Assembly: GCF_001949145.1 (NCBI RefSeq)
Contig: NW_019091374.1
Span: forward strand, 2,203,894 to 2,267,893
Reading direction: 5' to 3'
Length of the DNA: 64,000 nucleotides
Origin: Acanthaster planci
Taxonomy: Eukaryota > Echinodermata > Asteroidea > Valvatida > Acanthasteridae
Below are positions 1 through 11,800 of the stretch, piece by piece. The notes beneath the pieces were generated by a model. That model ran no database searches. It was not told where the DNA came from and worked only from the letters and a program-made list of their open reading frames with translations. Numbering within the stretch: position 1 is the first letter of the stretch; each line of letters opens with the position of its first letter. A program made the translations under genes and the position numbers.

Positions 1-2336
1 AACCATTTGCTGGCCCCTACTGACAAAAGAATTTTCAACAACCGTACAGGAAAGTTCTTGAATGACTTACTGGAGTCTGTTCCCAGAATAATACAAGTAC
101 ATTTCACAGAGATGTAGCAAATTCCACCTGAAGTCTTAGCATCATGAGTAAAAGGATCAAGTAATTATCGGCTGAGCTTCTTAATTCCATCTAAATTACA
201 TGTACATGTACGTGGATCTTCTGAAATGAGTGTCCCGATGTGGCTTTCATAGACTGATAAACTTAGCGCCTTATGTGTAAATTACAAAAAAAGTTCAAAA
301 TCCTGGATGGCCCTGCTTAAGTCTTAATCCTTCAAATAATCTTTGAAGTTTGTTAAAGACTTGCTTAATCCAAAAGGCTTAACCATCCTTGCCAAGCAAT
401 TACTGTGACCAGATTCTGATGAGAAGTGACAGAAGTGGGAATTCTATCCCACAACGGGGGAAATCCACAGGATATTTGGCACGGGACTAACCACCAAAGA
501 CATCTGATAAAACCCTATGAGTAACTTATATCACAATTCCACACAGACCCTCGGGGGTAAAGATTTACCAGTGCCAAGTACAACTAGGGAAAGATTTTAA
601 AGACGCTAATGTCATACGACAGAAAGTGCATGTTGATCGGGAGTTACATAGTTTTGCTAGACATCCTGACTGCTATTTGACCTCTGGGACAGTGACATCA
701 TGCAAGCTAAACACAACATGTCAGGTGGACTGATAAAACTTGATGCCACACATGATGATATGGAATTGACAGAAAAAATCGCTCTTGACTTCATTTTGTG
801 AAAGCAATCAAAAATAAACAGGAGGCAGTCAGAGTTTCAGAACCTTCTCTTAAAAATTAAACTGAACCCAAAAGAATTCAACCCAGAGTTGTCAAACATA
901 CCTGGATTGTTTTATTCAAGTAAAAAGTCATCATTTTGAGTCAATGTAATAATAAGGAAAATAACAAAGTTCTTTGCTGTAGGGTTTTGTGGGCTGGATA
1001 AATTGCATCACCTGGTGTAAATTTTAAAACAGGAATCAATGTGTGTTTGGCTGGTCTTAAAGTTGGTCTTAAACATTGGTAGTGCATTTAAGACTGACTC
1101 CGGAGAATGAATGCTTATAATGCTCTCGCCTTTCCAAGGATTTTGTTCGACACTTTTACTTTCATATTCCAAACACCCCTGTCCATTCTATAGAGTATTC
1201 CTTGCACAAGTAGTCCAGAAGAATCTCCTTATATGCCAAGCGTGCACAGACTTTTGACCATTGGGAATGGATTAAACTGTGTCATATCCAGGTGCCAGCC
1301 CATTTTTAAGCAGGGAGCATTATCAAATTGCAGTGGGCATTATCAAATGTGAATACACGGTCGCGTTGTCGAATAGGGAAACTGTCTGAGGTATTTATGA
1401 ATGTAAACTTTCATGACAGCTACAGGTAGGAAACTTCCAAATTTCAACAAAGGCAAAACCATCTCTGGACTTGAACAGCTGTATAATGATGATTGAATAC
1501 ACAGAATCTAGAATACCTCAAATGATACAAAATTCCGATCAAATTTGTGTGCACATAGCCCCAACTTCAAGCTTTGTACACCTCTGAGGCCCGTCCATTA
1601 TCTACATCAGTCAGGAAATCCTGAAGTCCTAATTGTGTTAGTCCTCAGATGAGCCTGGATGCCAGGCCAAATACTGATACACAGAACAAATAAGCACATG
1701 TCCCCTGGGTCTTGCTGTGTTAGGATAGCTCTTTTGGTGACTCTTTTGGTGAACTGCTGACTAATGTGGCTGTAATGAGTAGGTTAAACGGGGATTATAG
1801 GTGAATTGGTTATCAGGTCAACAGCATTAGCTGAAGAAATTGCTTCTGAAAAAGACATTCACATTTTGAAATGAAGATATGCATGTACTGTAAAGTGCAT
1901 TCATTGTCATTACGTTATCAGGGTGATACTTCCATATATATCAAATCCCTCCCCAGCCCTCTTCAAACATCATGAATTTTCCAAAACAATTATGGATCCA
2001 GAATGAATACTTTTACAGGTGCTTTCACAATTGTCCTACAAGCCACCAATTACATGAAAATTGCATGGCAAAAGGGTTCAACAGTTGTGACAACTTGGTC
2101 ATTTTGTGTCAAGTGACCAACCAAATGCAAAGATACAATCAGTCTTCACAATGCTCGCTTCCCCAGTCCACCAAGTTCAGTCTGAATTTGAAGTACCTCA
2201 AGTTGCATTTTTTAAAAAATTCTTTGCAGTCTACATACATGTATCATAAGGTATTTAGTGGCTACGGCTTTGGCTTTTCCAATGCACACTGTGCAGTGAA
2301 CAGCCATAGCCACAGACAACAGTGTCCTCAGAGGCC
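1..2336. other. No gene recognised; upstream of the 2.3-kb gene
   Basis: I see no open frame flanked by splice signals and no family I recognise on either strand. The stretch is AT-rich with a few TACATGTA-type palindromes (for example near 200-212). It may be an intron or the 5' flank of the gene starting at about 2.3 kb, because that gene's first visible exon could be internal. Confidence 0.5.
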
Positions 2337-3761
2337 ATGGCCTCAAAGAGACCAGGTGTGATAGGTAGCATGAACAAACTTACACGACTAATAAAGCTTA
2401 TGGAATCGTGGTATTCGTTTTTCTTCACAAAGGCGAGTCGCAAGTGGGCCAAGTCCAACATGCGACGCTCCAACTTTGAAAAGGAGAACACTAAAAAGGA
2501 CGGCCGGCAAGCGAGACTGAAGGAGACAGAGAAAGCCAAGGCCATGGGCATGGGAGCCATGTACAGCTGGGAGGTACAGAAGGATGACAAAGGTAACATC
2601 ACCATGCCACTTTTGTAGTCAAGTGCTTCACAAATACTACACAAGACGGATTTAAGTGTCAGCATTCATACCTTTTCAAAACATTTCCCAATCGCTCTGC
2701 AAAAAAGACCACCATTCAATAGTTTGCAGCAGTTACAACGGCCTCAGTAATCAAGACAACTGTTCCCCTTCCTCCCCAACAGACCCACAAAATAAATAAT
2801 CTGACAGAGGCTGCACATAATGACATCCTTCAGCTTTATTTCCCTTCTACCTTCAAGCTAAATTTGTAAAATGGTGTATTCTGGTAGAATAATTGCCAAG
2901 CTACCAGAAAGAATCCAAATTTCAAAACTTGTCTTGACACCCTTCAAGTTTTTCAATTCCACATTGATACATGTACCTAAACACTATTTTTTTTTCCATT
3001 CTTACAGCTGTGACCAAAGACATGGACCGACTGTCAATTGTCTCAAATGATAGTGACACTGGATCTAGTTTGTATCCAAGTGACGAGGGTGGGCCAGGCT
3101 ACCAAAGCTCATCCGTTCGACGTGCTGTGCTACGCTCCCTGTCTGTCCGTAATGCTGGTAAGCGTGATGCAAAGCATGTCCCTGGAGTCACAAATCTTCT
3201 TTGAAGCTCATTTCGAACTAGCTGGGCCCAATCTCTGGGTGCTTCTTATACCATATACAGAATTTTCCTGAACTCATAATGGTTCACATGTTTCACCGGT
3301 TAGCAAGAAATGCTGGCTTCTGGAGGACCTATACTGCACAGAAAAATGGGTTGCAACCCAGAATGCTGTTTAATGTGCACTGTATGTTGTTGGACATTAT
3401 TTCCATTGTGTATTTCCAATTCACAACCATGAAGGCAACTATGTGGAGAACTTACACATTTGCAGAGTTAACAACATCCAAAGACCCAAGATACAATTTG
3501 ATAAAAACAAGAGTTTCCTTTATTATCAACTGATTGCAAAGTTTCCTTTAATTTGTTGTTTTACAGTGGCAAACTTTGTGTTTCTTTTATCACTTATCGT
3601 TTGCAGCTGCGTTTCGCCAGCGTAGTCTAAAGCGTATCCAGGAGACCGGCGCACAGGAGATTGAAGTGCCCGAGGACCCGTATTCCGTTAATGGAGGGCG
3701 CCGCGTCTGGGCCAAGGACAGGCAGAAAAAGCGTGAGCAGATTACTGACGAGATCTTCTGA
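2337..3761 (+). CDS. Unrecognised three-exon basic protein (or C-terminal part of a longer one)
   Basis: Three exons join in frame: 2337-2592 (donor AAAG|GTAACA), 3008-3157 (acceptor TTACAG, donor GCTG|GTAAGC) and 3607-3761 (acceptor TTGCAG, stop TGA). Each junction is phase 1, giving 561 nt and 186 aa. The ATG at 2337 has a strong Kozak context (GGCCATGG). An acceptor AG also lies just upstream (2314-2315 or 2321-2322), with an in-frame TAG at 2307, so this could instead be the last three exons of a larger gene. The protein is very basic and lysine/arginine-rich at the start (AMGMGAMYSWEV near residue 70). It then has a serine/aspartate stretch (DRLSIVSNDSDTGSSLYPSD) and a charged end (RQKKREQITDEIF). 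I see no transmembrane segment, signal peptide or catalytic motif. The composition resembles a cytoplasmic tail of a membrane protein, but I cannot name a family. Confidence 0.6.
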
Positions 3762-5835
3762 GATGGGACGATCTGGAACGTGAGAAACAGAGCTCAAGAC
3801 GGTCGACTCTATTTCCAATTTTGTATTCAAGATTATAAAGCTAGCTCACGGCTTTAAGTCGAGATATGATACACCGTCAAAGTATGATTTCTTTAATTAG
3901 GATTCCATTATACAGTCGCTTTCATTGGCTTAATGCTGTGCAGAAAATCAAATGTTGCATTCACCCAAGTGCTTCCGTGACAAATGACAGTAACGTGTTA
4001 AACTTTTTTTTTGTATGTGTTGCTTCTTACTTCTTCATGTAAAAGGTTCATTTAGATCCAAGTACATTCCAAAGGTAAACTTTCAGCTAGGGTTTACAGA
4101 CTTTTGAGCTCGTATCTCTGAAATACAGTTCACTTGTTTTCCAAACGGAAAATGGTCAAGACCCAATGGCTTGTCCTACAACTGAGAGTGGTAGGTAATG
4201 TTTGCATTCAATGCCTCTTCCACCAATAGACTGATTGTGCCCGCTAAATAATGTGACTATAGTGGGTATTAACCCCATAGCAATGTGTGTTTTGAATATT
4301 GTTTACAAACAATACAGACAAGTTACGGTACAGTACCAGCGCATCAGTAGCATGAGTACCGTGCCTACCATCAGCTTTATTTCTGGTATTCTTATGAAAC
4401 ATTGTGCTTTTGGTGGACACCATGTTTGTTGATATTTAATGCTCACTATACATGTGGGTCATGTGACTTGGCAGGCGCAATCGGTCAATTGGGTATTTAC
4501 AACTGGCAAAACTGTGTGTACGTCTCAGGTTAAGAATGTAGAACATGTACAAGATGGGCACATGTTACACCTGACCATGGTAATGGATTCCTTTCATGTT
4601 CGTCTGCATAAATTTATGGACCAATAAAAAATTACACTGGCTTCTTTCAAGACTATCACTACATGCCCGCGATATGCAACTCTCAACTTTTGTTCCTTAT
4701 ATCTTAAATTGGCTTCCAAAGGCAAATTTCTTGATATTTAGTTCTCATGTAAAGTATTATTTACAGAATGGCATGACATATTGTGTCCTTGAGCAGGACA
4801 CGGTGTATAAGAATGTATTTCCAAACTTCAGGCATGTTTAATATTTAAATTTCCTTTGCATAATTTATCATCCAATAGTAATTGCCACATGCATACATGA
4901 TACTCTGATGTTCGTAAAAGACCCATAAATCTAGGTGTACATTTCTTAATTGGTAATATTTATCTCTGCTCACCAGATCTGAACCAAAATTATTCCTCAA
5001 AGAAATTTATCTAATGTGGATGGTGTGCATGTGCATCTGAACTGCAGTCTAAAAAATCTGTGAGGAGACCTTAAAATTATTTTAAACTGAAACTGTTACC
5101 ATGGCTACAAATTAGATTTTATCTGGTAAATTTCATAGAATTCTTAAAGAACAACACATTTATTGGATAACAAAATATATTTTTCTAAAAATATGCAAAT
5201 GTTTGATGATATTTAACTTGCTTGTTGGATTTGACATTTCTGTTTGTACGATGATAGAATGCAGTGTAAACAAATTTAAATAGGCCACTAAAATCTTGGA
5301 ACTGAAAGCTTGTCAAAGGGATTAATGGAGTCCACTCAGACTGAAGTTTTTTTTTTTTTTCCTGGTATAGTGAATTGAGGTTAGGCAGATGCACTTGATA
5401 CTTGTAGCTTTAAAATTGACCAATTTTTGTTTATTCCATGTAAATACAGGCACAAAAGCATGAGAGAAGTAATTATTTGAAATAAAAAACTGTAAAGTTT
5501 AAAAGGTTAGTCCGGTCATTACTCAGAGTTGAAAACTGAGCATTTTCTTCTATTGAATTCTCAAAAACTATTAATAAAAATGCTCAGTCATGATAATTTG
5601 AATGACGTATGTTACTAAGGCTGTGGGTGTAATTGTGGTAAATTTTTTAAAATAAAATTCCTTTTGATGCTGATATGGCATTATGAAAATGATATCAATG
5701 ACTCTCTGAGTAAACTATTTTAAAATGAGTGTAAAGTAAGAGTACACGCGAGTACAATGTCACATTCACTGGTAAAATGGAACATAATCTAAGAATGGAA
5801 AGAGAGTTTGCTCAGATAATGGGGAAAATGACAAA
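3762..5835. other. Tail-to-tail spacer, no gene seen
   Basis: The spacer lies between the plus-strand gene ending at 3761 and the 3' end of RCC1L on the minus strand. It should contain the 3' untranslated part of the first gene. Open frames here are short, lack homology I recognise and have no fitting splice partners. Confidence 0.5.
4623..4628 (+). terminator. Candidate AATAAA polyadenylation signal
   Basis: This is the first clear AATAAA on the plus strand after the stop at 3761, about 860 nt downstream. It is plausible as the 3' end of the unrecognised gene, but the hexamer is common in AT-rich DNA. Confidence 0.25.
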
Positions 5836-5841
5836 TTTATT
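5836..5841 (-). terminator. Polyadenylation signal AATAAA of RCC1L
   Basis: TTTATT on the plus strand reads AATAAA on the minus strand, starting about 34 nt past the RCC1L stop codon (TGA, 5877-5875). That would give a very short 3' untranslated region. Confidence 0.5.
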
Positions 5842-5874
5842 CACAAACATCGAGACAAACTTTTTTTACCTGTT

Positions 5875-8800
5875 TCACAGGAATGTTTTGCACAGGGCCG
5901 CCATATGATCCACACCACAGGCCACGGTCTGTACTTCTGCAGCGATGGCCACCTGTTGTCATAACAACATTGTCATAACAAAAATTCCAACTTGCAAGAT
6001 TGCCGCTCCTTTCAGAGAACCAAGTCTCTTCACAAGCGTCACTTGTCCATCTTCAACTTTAAAGTACAATAATGCAAGTTGGATGGATGTAAACTACCAA
6101 ACAATGCTGGAAAAAGTTGGTTTTGTTCAGACCTCACAAGGAAAATAATACTACACTGCACAACAAAAATAGCCAGTTACATGTAGTTACCACAAACCAT
6201 TTCATAGTTACCATGAACTATTTCACAGACAATTCCACGATTACCAAGACTATTCCACAGTTTCCATGGACTAGCTATTCCACAGGCGATTCCATGATTA
6301 CCAGGACTATTCCACAGTTACCATGGAGTAGTTATTCCACAGACGATTCCATTATTACCAGGACTATTCCACAGTTACCATGGACTACTCCACAGATGAT
6401 TCCTCGACTACTAAGACTATTCTACAGTTACCATGGACTATTCTACAGTTACCATGGACTATTCCATTGTTACCACGGACTATCTTAAGCTTACCACAGA
6501 CTGGTCCATGGTTTATTATGATATCTGTCAGACATGCAAACATGATTCTATGCCAAGCCAAGAGTGCAATCACCGTGGGGGGGGGGAAGCATACTCCTTG
6601 ACATACAGACAAGGTTGATGTTTTACAATTTACGTCCATGCTCACCCTGAGAGGGAAGAACTGGTTGGTCCGAGTTCCCAAGCCTAGATGTCCCGAGTCG
6701 TTCATTCCCCATGTGTACAAATCTCCTTTGTCTGAAAAAGAGACAGAATAAAGTTAGACTGAATATAAATTGTAGATGATAGATGGTTATGCCTTGGGCA
6801 TAAAGCCATTTGAAAATTACTATTATTCACACTTATATAGCTCCTTATTCCATACAATCAAAGAGCACCTCTAAGCAAAACATGGTTTCTCTGATTTTAT
6901 CTGTTCAAATAAATATGGAAGCATCTAAATCGAATGCAGTGTCATTTGTCTTCAGAGCTCAACTATAACAAGCTTAAAAGGGCTTTTTTTCTGTTCATGC
7001 TAAGATGCGAGTTCTGAATGTAGGTTGAGTCATTCTGAGAAAACAGAGAAAACGAGGGGAACCCTCGCCCTGTGATCGTTGTGGATAAACCCTGTGCATG
7101 CCAAATAATGCATGCCATTCAATTTGGATGTTTCCATATTTATTTAAACAGATAAAATCAGAGAAAATGTGTTTCCTTAGATCTGCTCTTTAAAATGATA
7201 AATACATACATGAAAATATTAAACACAGTGAGTTAAAAGTGGTGAGTTGTACACGGACCCAATCCTAAAAGCACACACACTGAATATGACATTACATAAA
7301 TTCACATAAAAAGCTGCTACCTAAACAAAATGCTTTCTAAAACAATGTGTTTAAACCAATTTGCACCGGGGTGCCCTGGCACTGGAGACACGGTGCATGG
7401 CCCACAAGGCCGGGGTGCCTGAAATCAGAACTTATTAAAAAAAAAGTTGCTAGGTGTATTTAGAAAAAGGTTTACTTGCTGTCAGTAAAACGTTTGGGCC
7501 ATCGGCGAAGGTAATTTCATCACTGATGGGCCACAATGGGGTTCACTGGACCGGAAAACTGGGCCTTTATTCATGGCCAGGGTGTCCGAACATGGAAACA
7601 AAAGATCGAGGTGCTGGGACTTGCCAGCAAACTAATAAATAAAAAATACATTCAAGCAATCAAAAGAATTGCGTTGGCAATGCATTTCTGTGTTTTTATT
7701 GAATTGGTACCACATCTATTAGTCTCTTTCACTCACTCGTAACTGCCGCAAAATGGTGCAGACCACAATGCACCTGGGTAACTGTGACATCTGGCTTCAG
7801 CTCCGTCCGTCCGAACAGGATGGCTGGAACGTGCTCTGGATATTTGCTCTCGCTCAACTTTGGACCCTTCCCCAGTATTCCGTAGCCCCAGACAAAGACA
7901 TCTCCTATGTCTGTCAAGACAAAATCGCAATCACTTGGAACTTCCGTCAAATGAAACATTTGTTCATGCTTACTATCCTCCGGATATTTCACTGTTGTCA
8001 TCAAGAAAAATGCTACGCTGACTCAGACGAATGTCAAGCTTATCCTCTGGTGTACAAATGGCACCCTCAAATTCTGTCATAGAGAATGAAGGAGGACTGT
8101 AGATCGCCTCGCCCATTCTCGCACGAATCTACAGTTCTGAGCTCTATTCTCTGACTTAAAACTATTTTTTTTTAAACAACAAAGGTTTATTCAAATGAAG
8201 CTCTGGCATAGCCTTTAACAAGAGGTGTTTGAATGAGTGTCGATTTGTAACTGATACAAGGATTATATGATCGCATTTTCAGGCCTAAGCCTGGCTTGGT
8301 ACATCAGTACACAACTGGTCAATATAAGTGTTGATTGGCGGATAAAAAAAAAAGCAAAAGCTTTCGCACTGCCGCATTCTACCTCATTTGCCTGGTGAGA
8401 TCATTCACAATATCTGACAGTGATAGCTCAATCTGTATCCCTCTTAATACTCAGACGAGTTTCAGACCGGCTGGCTCATCCAGTGATTCTGACAGTGCTG
8501 CCGCCGCTGCAGCCAAATTCCTGTTGATGCTAGAAAATGACGTCCAAGTGGTTCACCAAAAAGAGTGTGCCTATGATAAATCGATTTATTTCTTTGATGT
8601 ATCGTATGGACGAAGATGTCCAAGCCAAAAAAAACCTGAAGGGTGAATGCAGTAGATTCAAACCTCCCAAAGATGACGTTGATGTTGTCTGGAAATCCTC
8701 AAAAAGGTAGGTTGTATAATGTAATTCTTTTCTTGTATTCACGTATTCCTTTACAGGTCTTGAAAAATATAAAAAAAATTGTTTTAGAGGTATGTCAAAT

Positions 8801-11800
8801 TACCTAAAATTCATGAAGAAACTGCGTGTACGTTAATTCCCCGAACCGAGTTCCATTTCAATTAAAATGTCAAGTCACTGGTCTGGATGATTTGCATTAA
8901 AAGAATATTTTCATTGTTTTATTTATATTGAAGGTATTCCAAAGCAACAAGAAGAAATGTACCAGGACAGTTTGGACATTCGAGTGGAAAATTCAGAGAA
9001 ATGAACGCACAATACTGAATCCTGACTTGAACTTGAGTGCCATACGACGTGAACTCCTTGAAATGACAACCGATTAACTAAGTCACTCTCTCACCCGTTT
9101 CATCCTGAAGTGTGTAAGGTCAACGGTAAGGAACATCAAGTGAAACGCTCTACAAGATGGTGATATGTACATGTATCCAGCTTATATGGCAATGTATGGC
9201 AAGGAATATCAGCTTATTCGAGATGAGGAATTTTCTTCTTTGGGAAATATGCTTGACAACAAGATGAAGGAAGTCTCTCCTGCAGGACACAGAGTGAAAC
9301 GCTGGGAATGAATAAATAATCAGCAGGGAAAATGAGAATGTCACGTAGGAGAAGTAGATTCTTGGGAGTGATAACGACTAGTTGGTACCATTTTGTACCA
9401 ATTTGGAATCCACTTTGCTTTGAGGGCTGGTGACGAACATTGAAACCTGTGCTACACAAACTCACAGATTACCCTCAAGACAACAACCCATGGGAAGTGG
9501 TTTCTCAGATACACTGAAGATGTGTGTGAGAGCTACCAAGGTGGACTGAAACATCGGAACATCATTCCCAGGACAGTGGACTTGTACGACATAACCCCTT
9601 GAATTCGGACAGATGTATATTACGTCTCTACGAGAAGCACAAAAGTCACAGACCAACATCAGGGAAGTGCAGTTCGGCTTTTTATCTTCGTCCTCTTGCA
9701 AAGCCAAACCGTGACATATGGTATAGCTGTCAGCCACATGGAATTCACCAACTTACCCTAACTGCGACGCCTATGTGAGCAAACAGGATTGGTTGGTTAT
9801 TTTTCTATTTACTCTCTTCGTGCTGCGGCTGCTTCGCGTTTGTGCTTTCAGAATTTCAATGCGCAGCTAATCTGTGAGACAACTGGTACCACTCCTCTGT
9901 CATACAGTCTTACGAACGAACCACGGATGAGCACCATGAAGCCATCAGCAATGCTCTGGTCTCCAAGAAGCGTCTCACAGAGAGTTCTACTAAAGACACC
10001 AACGTTTTTGCTAATGCATCAGGTTGCATTGGCTTTAAGAGACCCGTGACCAACCATGCAGATGGCAGTAGAATACATGTGTCTAAATACAATCCATTTG
10101 TACAGTTTTTTTCAAAGTTTCAAAGACGTCGAGCAATCTTAAATAGAAATATTACCTTGCAGACACTTTTGGGGGATAATGTCGATAATCTGGAAGTGTA
10201 ATGTGACATTTTGTAATTTTCAGTTTTGTAAATGTAAAAAAGGTCCATTTAATCGCTGAAATTTATAATTGCAATTGAATGTTTTCTTAATTAAAATTAG
10301 TTTGAAGAACAAATTGGCATTTACAAAGCTGAAACTTCTTGCAAAACGCTTCCTGGATCAGAAGAGGTATAATTGTATTTTTTGTATAGTTTTGTAAAAA
10401 CTAGAAAGCAATCTACAGAAGAGCGTACATTCGTAATATAATCTACAGAAAAGTGTACATTAATAAATAATAATCTACAGTTTCAATAATTGACTGACGT
10501 CACAAAAATAGTTAAAATTTTGAGAAGAAATAAGGACACACTTGGAATATCTAGCAGACAGCTGAGTATTAGACCCCAAGATAAGGATTTCAGCTCAAAT
10601 AGAATTTCGTTTTTGTATTTACTTTGAAGTTACTGCATTCATGTACATTTTAGGGTCTTCTTACCATTCACAAGCTGACAAATGGTCCCTCCAGCTGCTG
10701 CACCCATAACCTTCCCTACGCCACGGAATGGAAGGTGCTGAGGTTCATACACCTGTGCACAGAGAAGACCATACCATCCATTTTAAAAGGTTGGAAAAGG
10801 AGATAAAGAATGCATGAAATGAAGCAAATTGAACAAACTATTTAAATTAAATAAACAAAAATGACCAGATTACCTGCATTTCCTCTGTGACGCTGTTAAG
10901 CTGGCGGTATTCGGAATTGCCCCAGCCAAAAATGTCTCCTTTATCTACCAAAACACAAAGTGTCCATGATCTCAAGTCAAACAAGAGCCAAAACCATGCA
11001 GAAAATGTAATATTTCTGCTTAAAACTTAAAATCAAAAGTTTAATTTGAAAAGAACGGGGCCTTGGAGTGCTGTACAAAGTGTTTTCAAAGAGGTCACTT
11101 TTCAACTTGATGGCAGATATTTTGCGCGTACTTTCCAACAGCTCATGGGCCATTCCCACATGACTTCCTTCAGAAATTTTGACCAACATGATACTGAACA
11201 AAGCGACTCTCAGCTATGTTGCCGCTGGGTTCCAATAACTTTTAAATTCTCACCAGACACTGCGAGACAACAATCAGCAAACGTCGCAACCTGGAGGATC
11301 TTCTGCCCCTTCAGGTCGCCCTCAAGTTGAACGGGATGGTCCACACTTTCGTAGTGACCAAGTCCTGGCAGAAGGGAATAAAATCAACCGTGCAAACCAT
11401 TGGTCACTTAGCCTTCACCCTTCAAAACTCCCCCGGGTCTTAAGATTTTGTGGGATCAAGGAAGGTAAAGCCCAGCCACTGTTATTCTTCAGAGGGCAAG
11501 GGAATACAAGTAAATATGCACTTGACGGTTTGGTTTGAGACCAGCCAAGTACATGTTTATTCCCATTCATAAATACCTTTCGAGTCAGAAGTCAAAACAA
11601 GTTTAAGAATTTCAAATTTTGATGATTTTGCTCAATACCTCTACTTCATTTTTGAAATACACATCTGGTCATGTTATGGAATGTTCCACTTGCAAGCAGT
11701 CATAAACAATCTCCTTATATGGAAATTGGCGCACGTGTGGCGTGTACTGTGTGAGGTGTCGCACGGCCATCAATCCTTAAAAAAGACCAGCCACGTAGGA

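Noticed and set aside
8335-8646. 103-codon plus-strand frame with poly-Ala, upstream of the recombinase relic
   Set aside because: It has no ATG-supported start in context, no splice partner and no family similarity I can see. It may be a degraded N-terminal part of the recombinase element, but I cannot support it.
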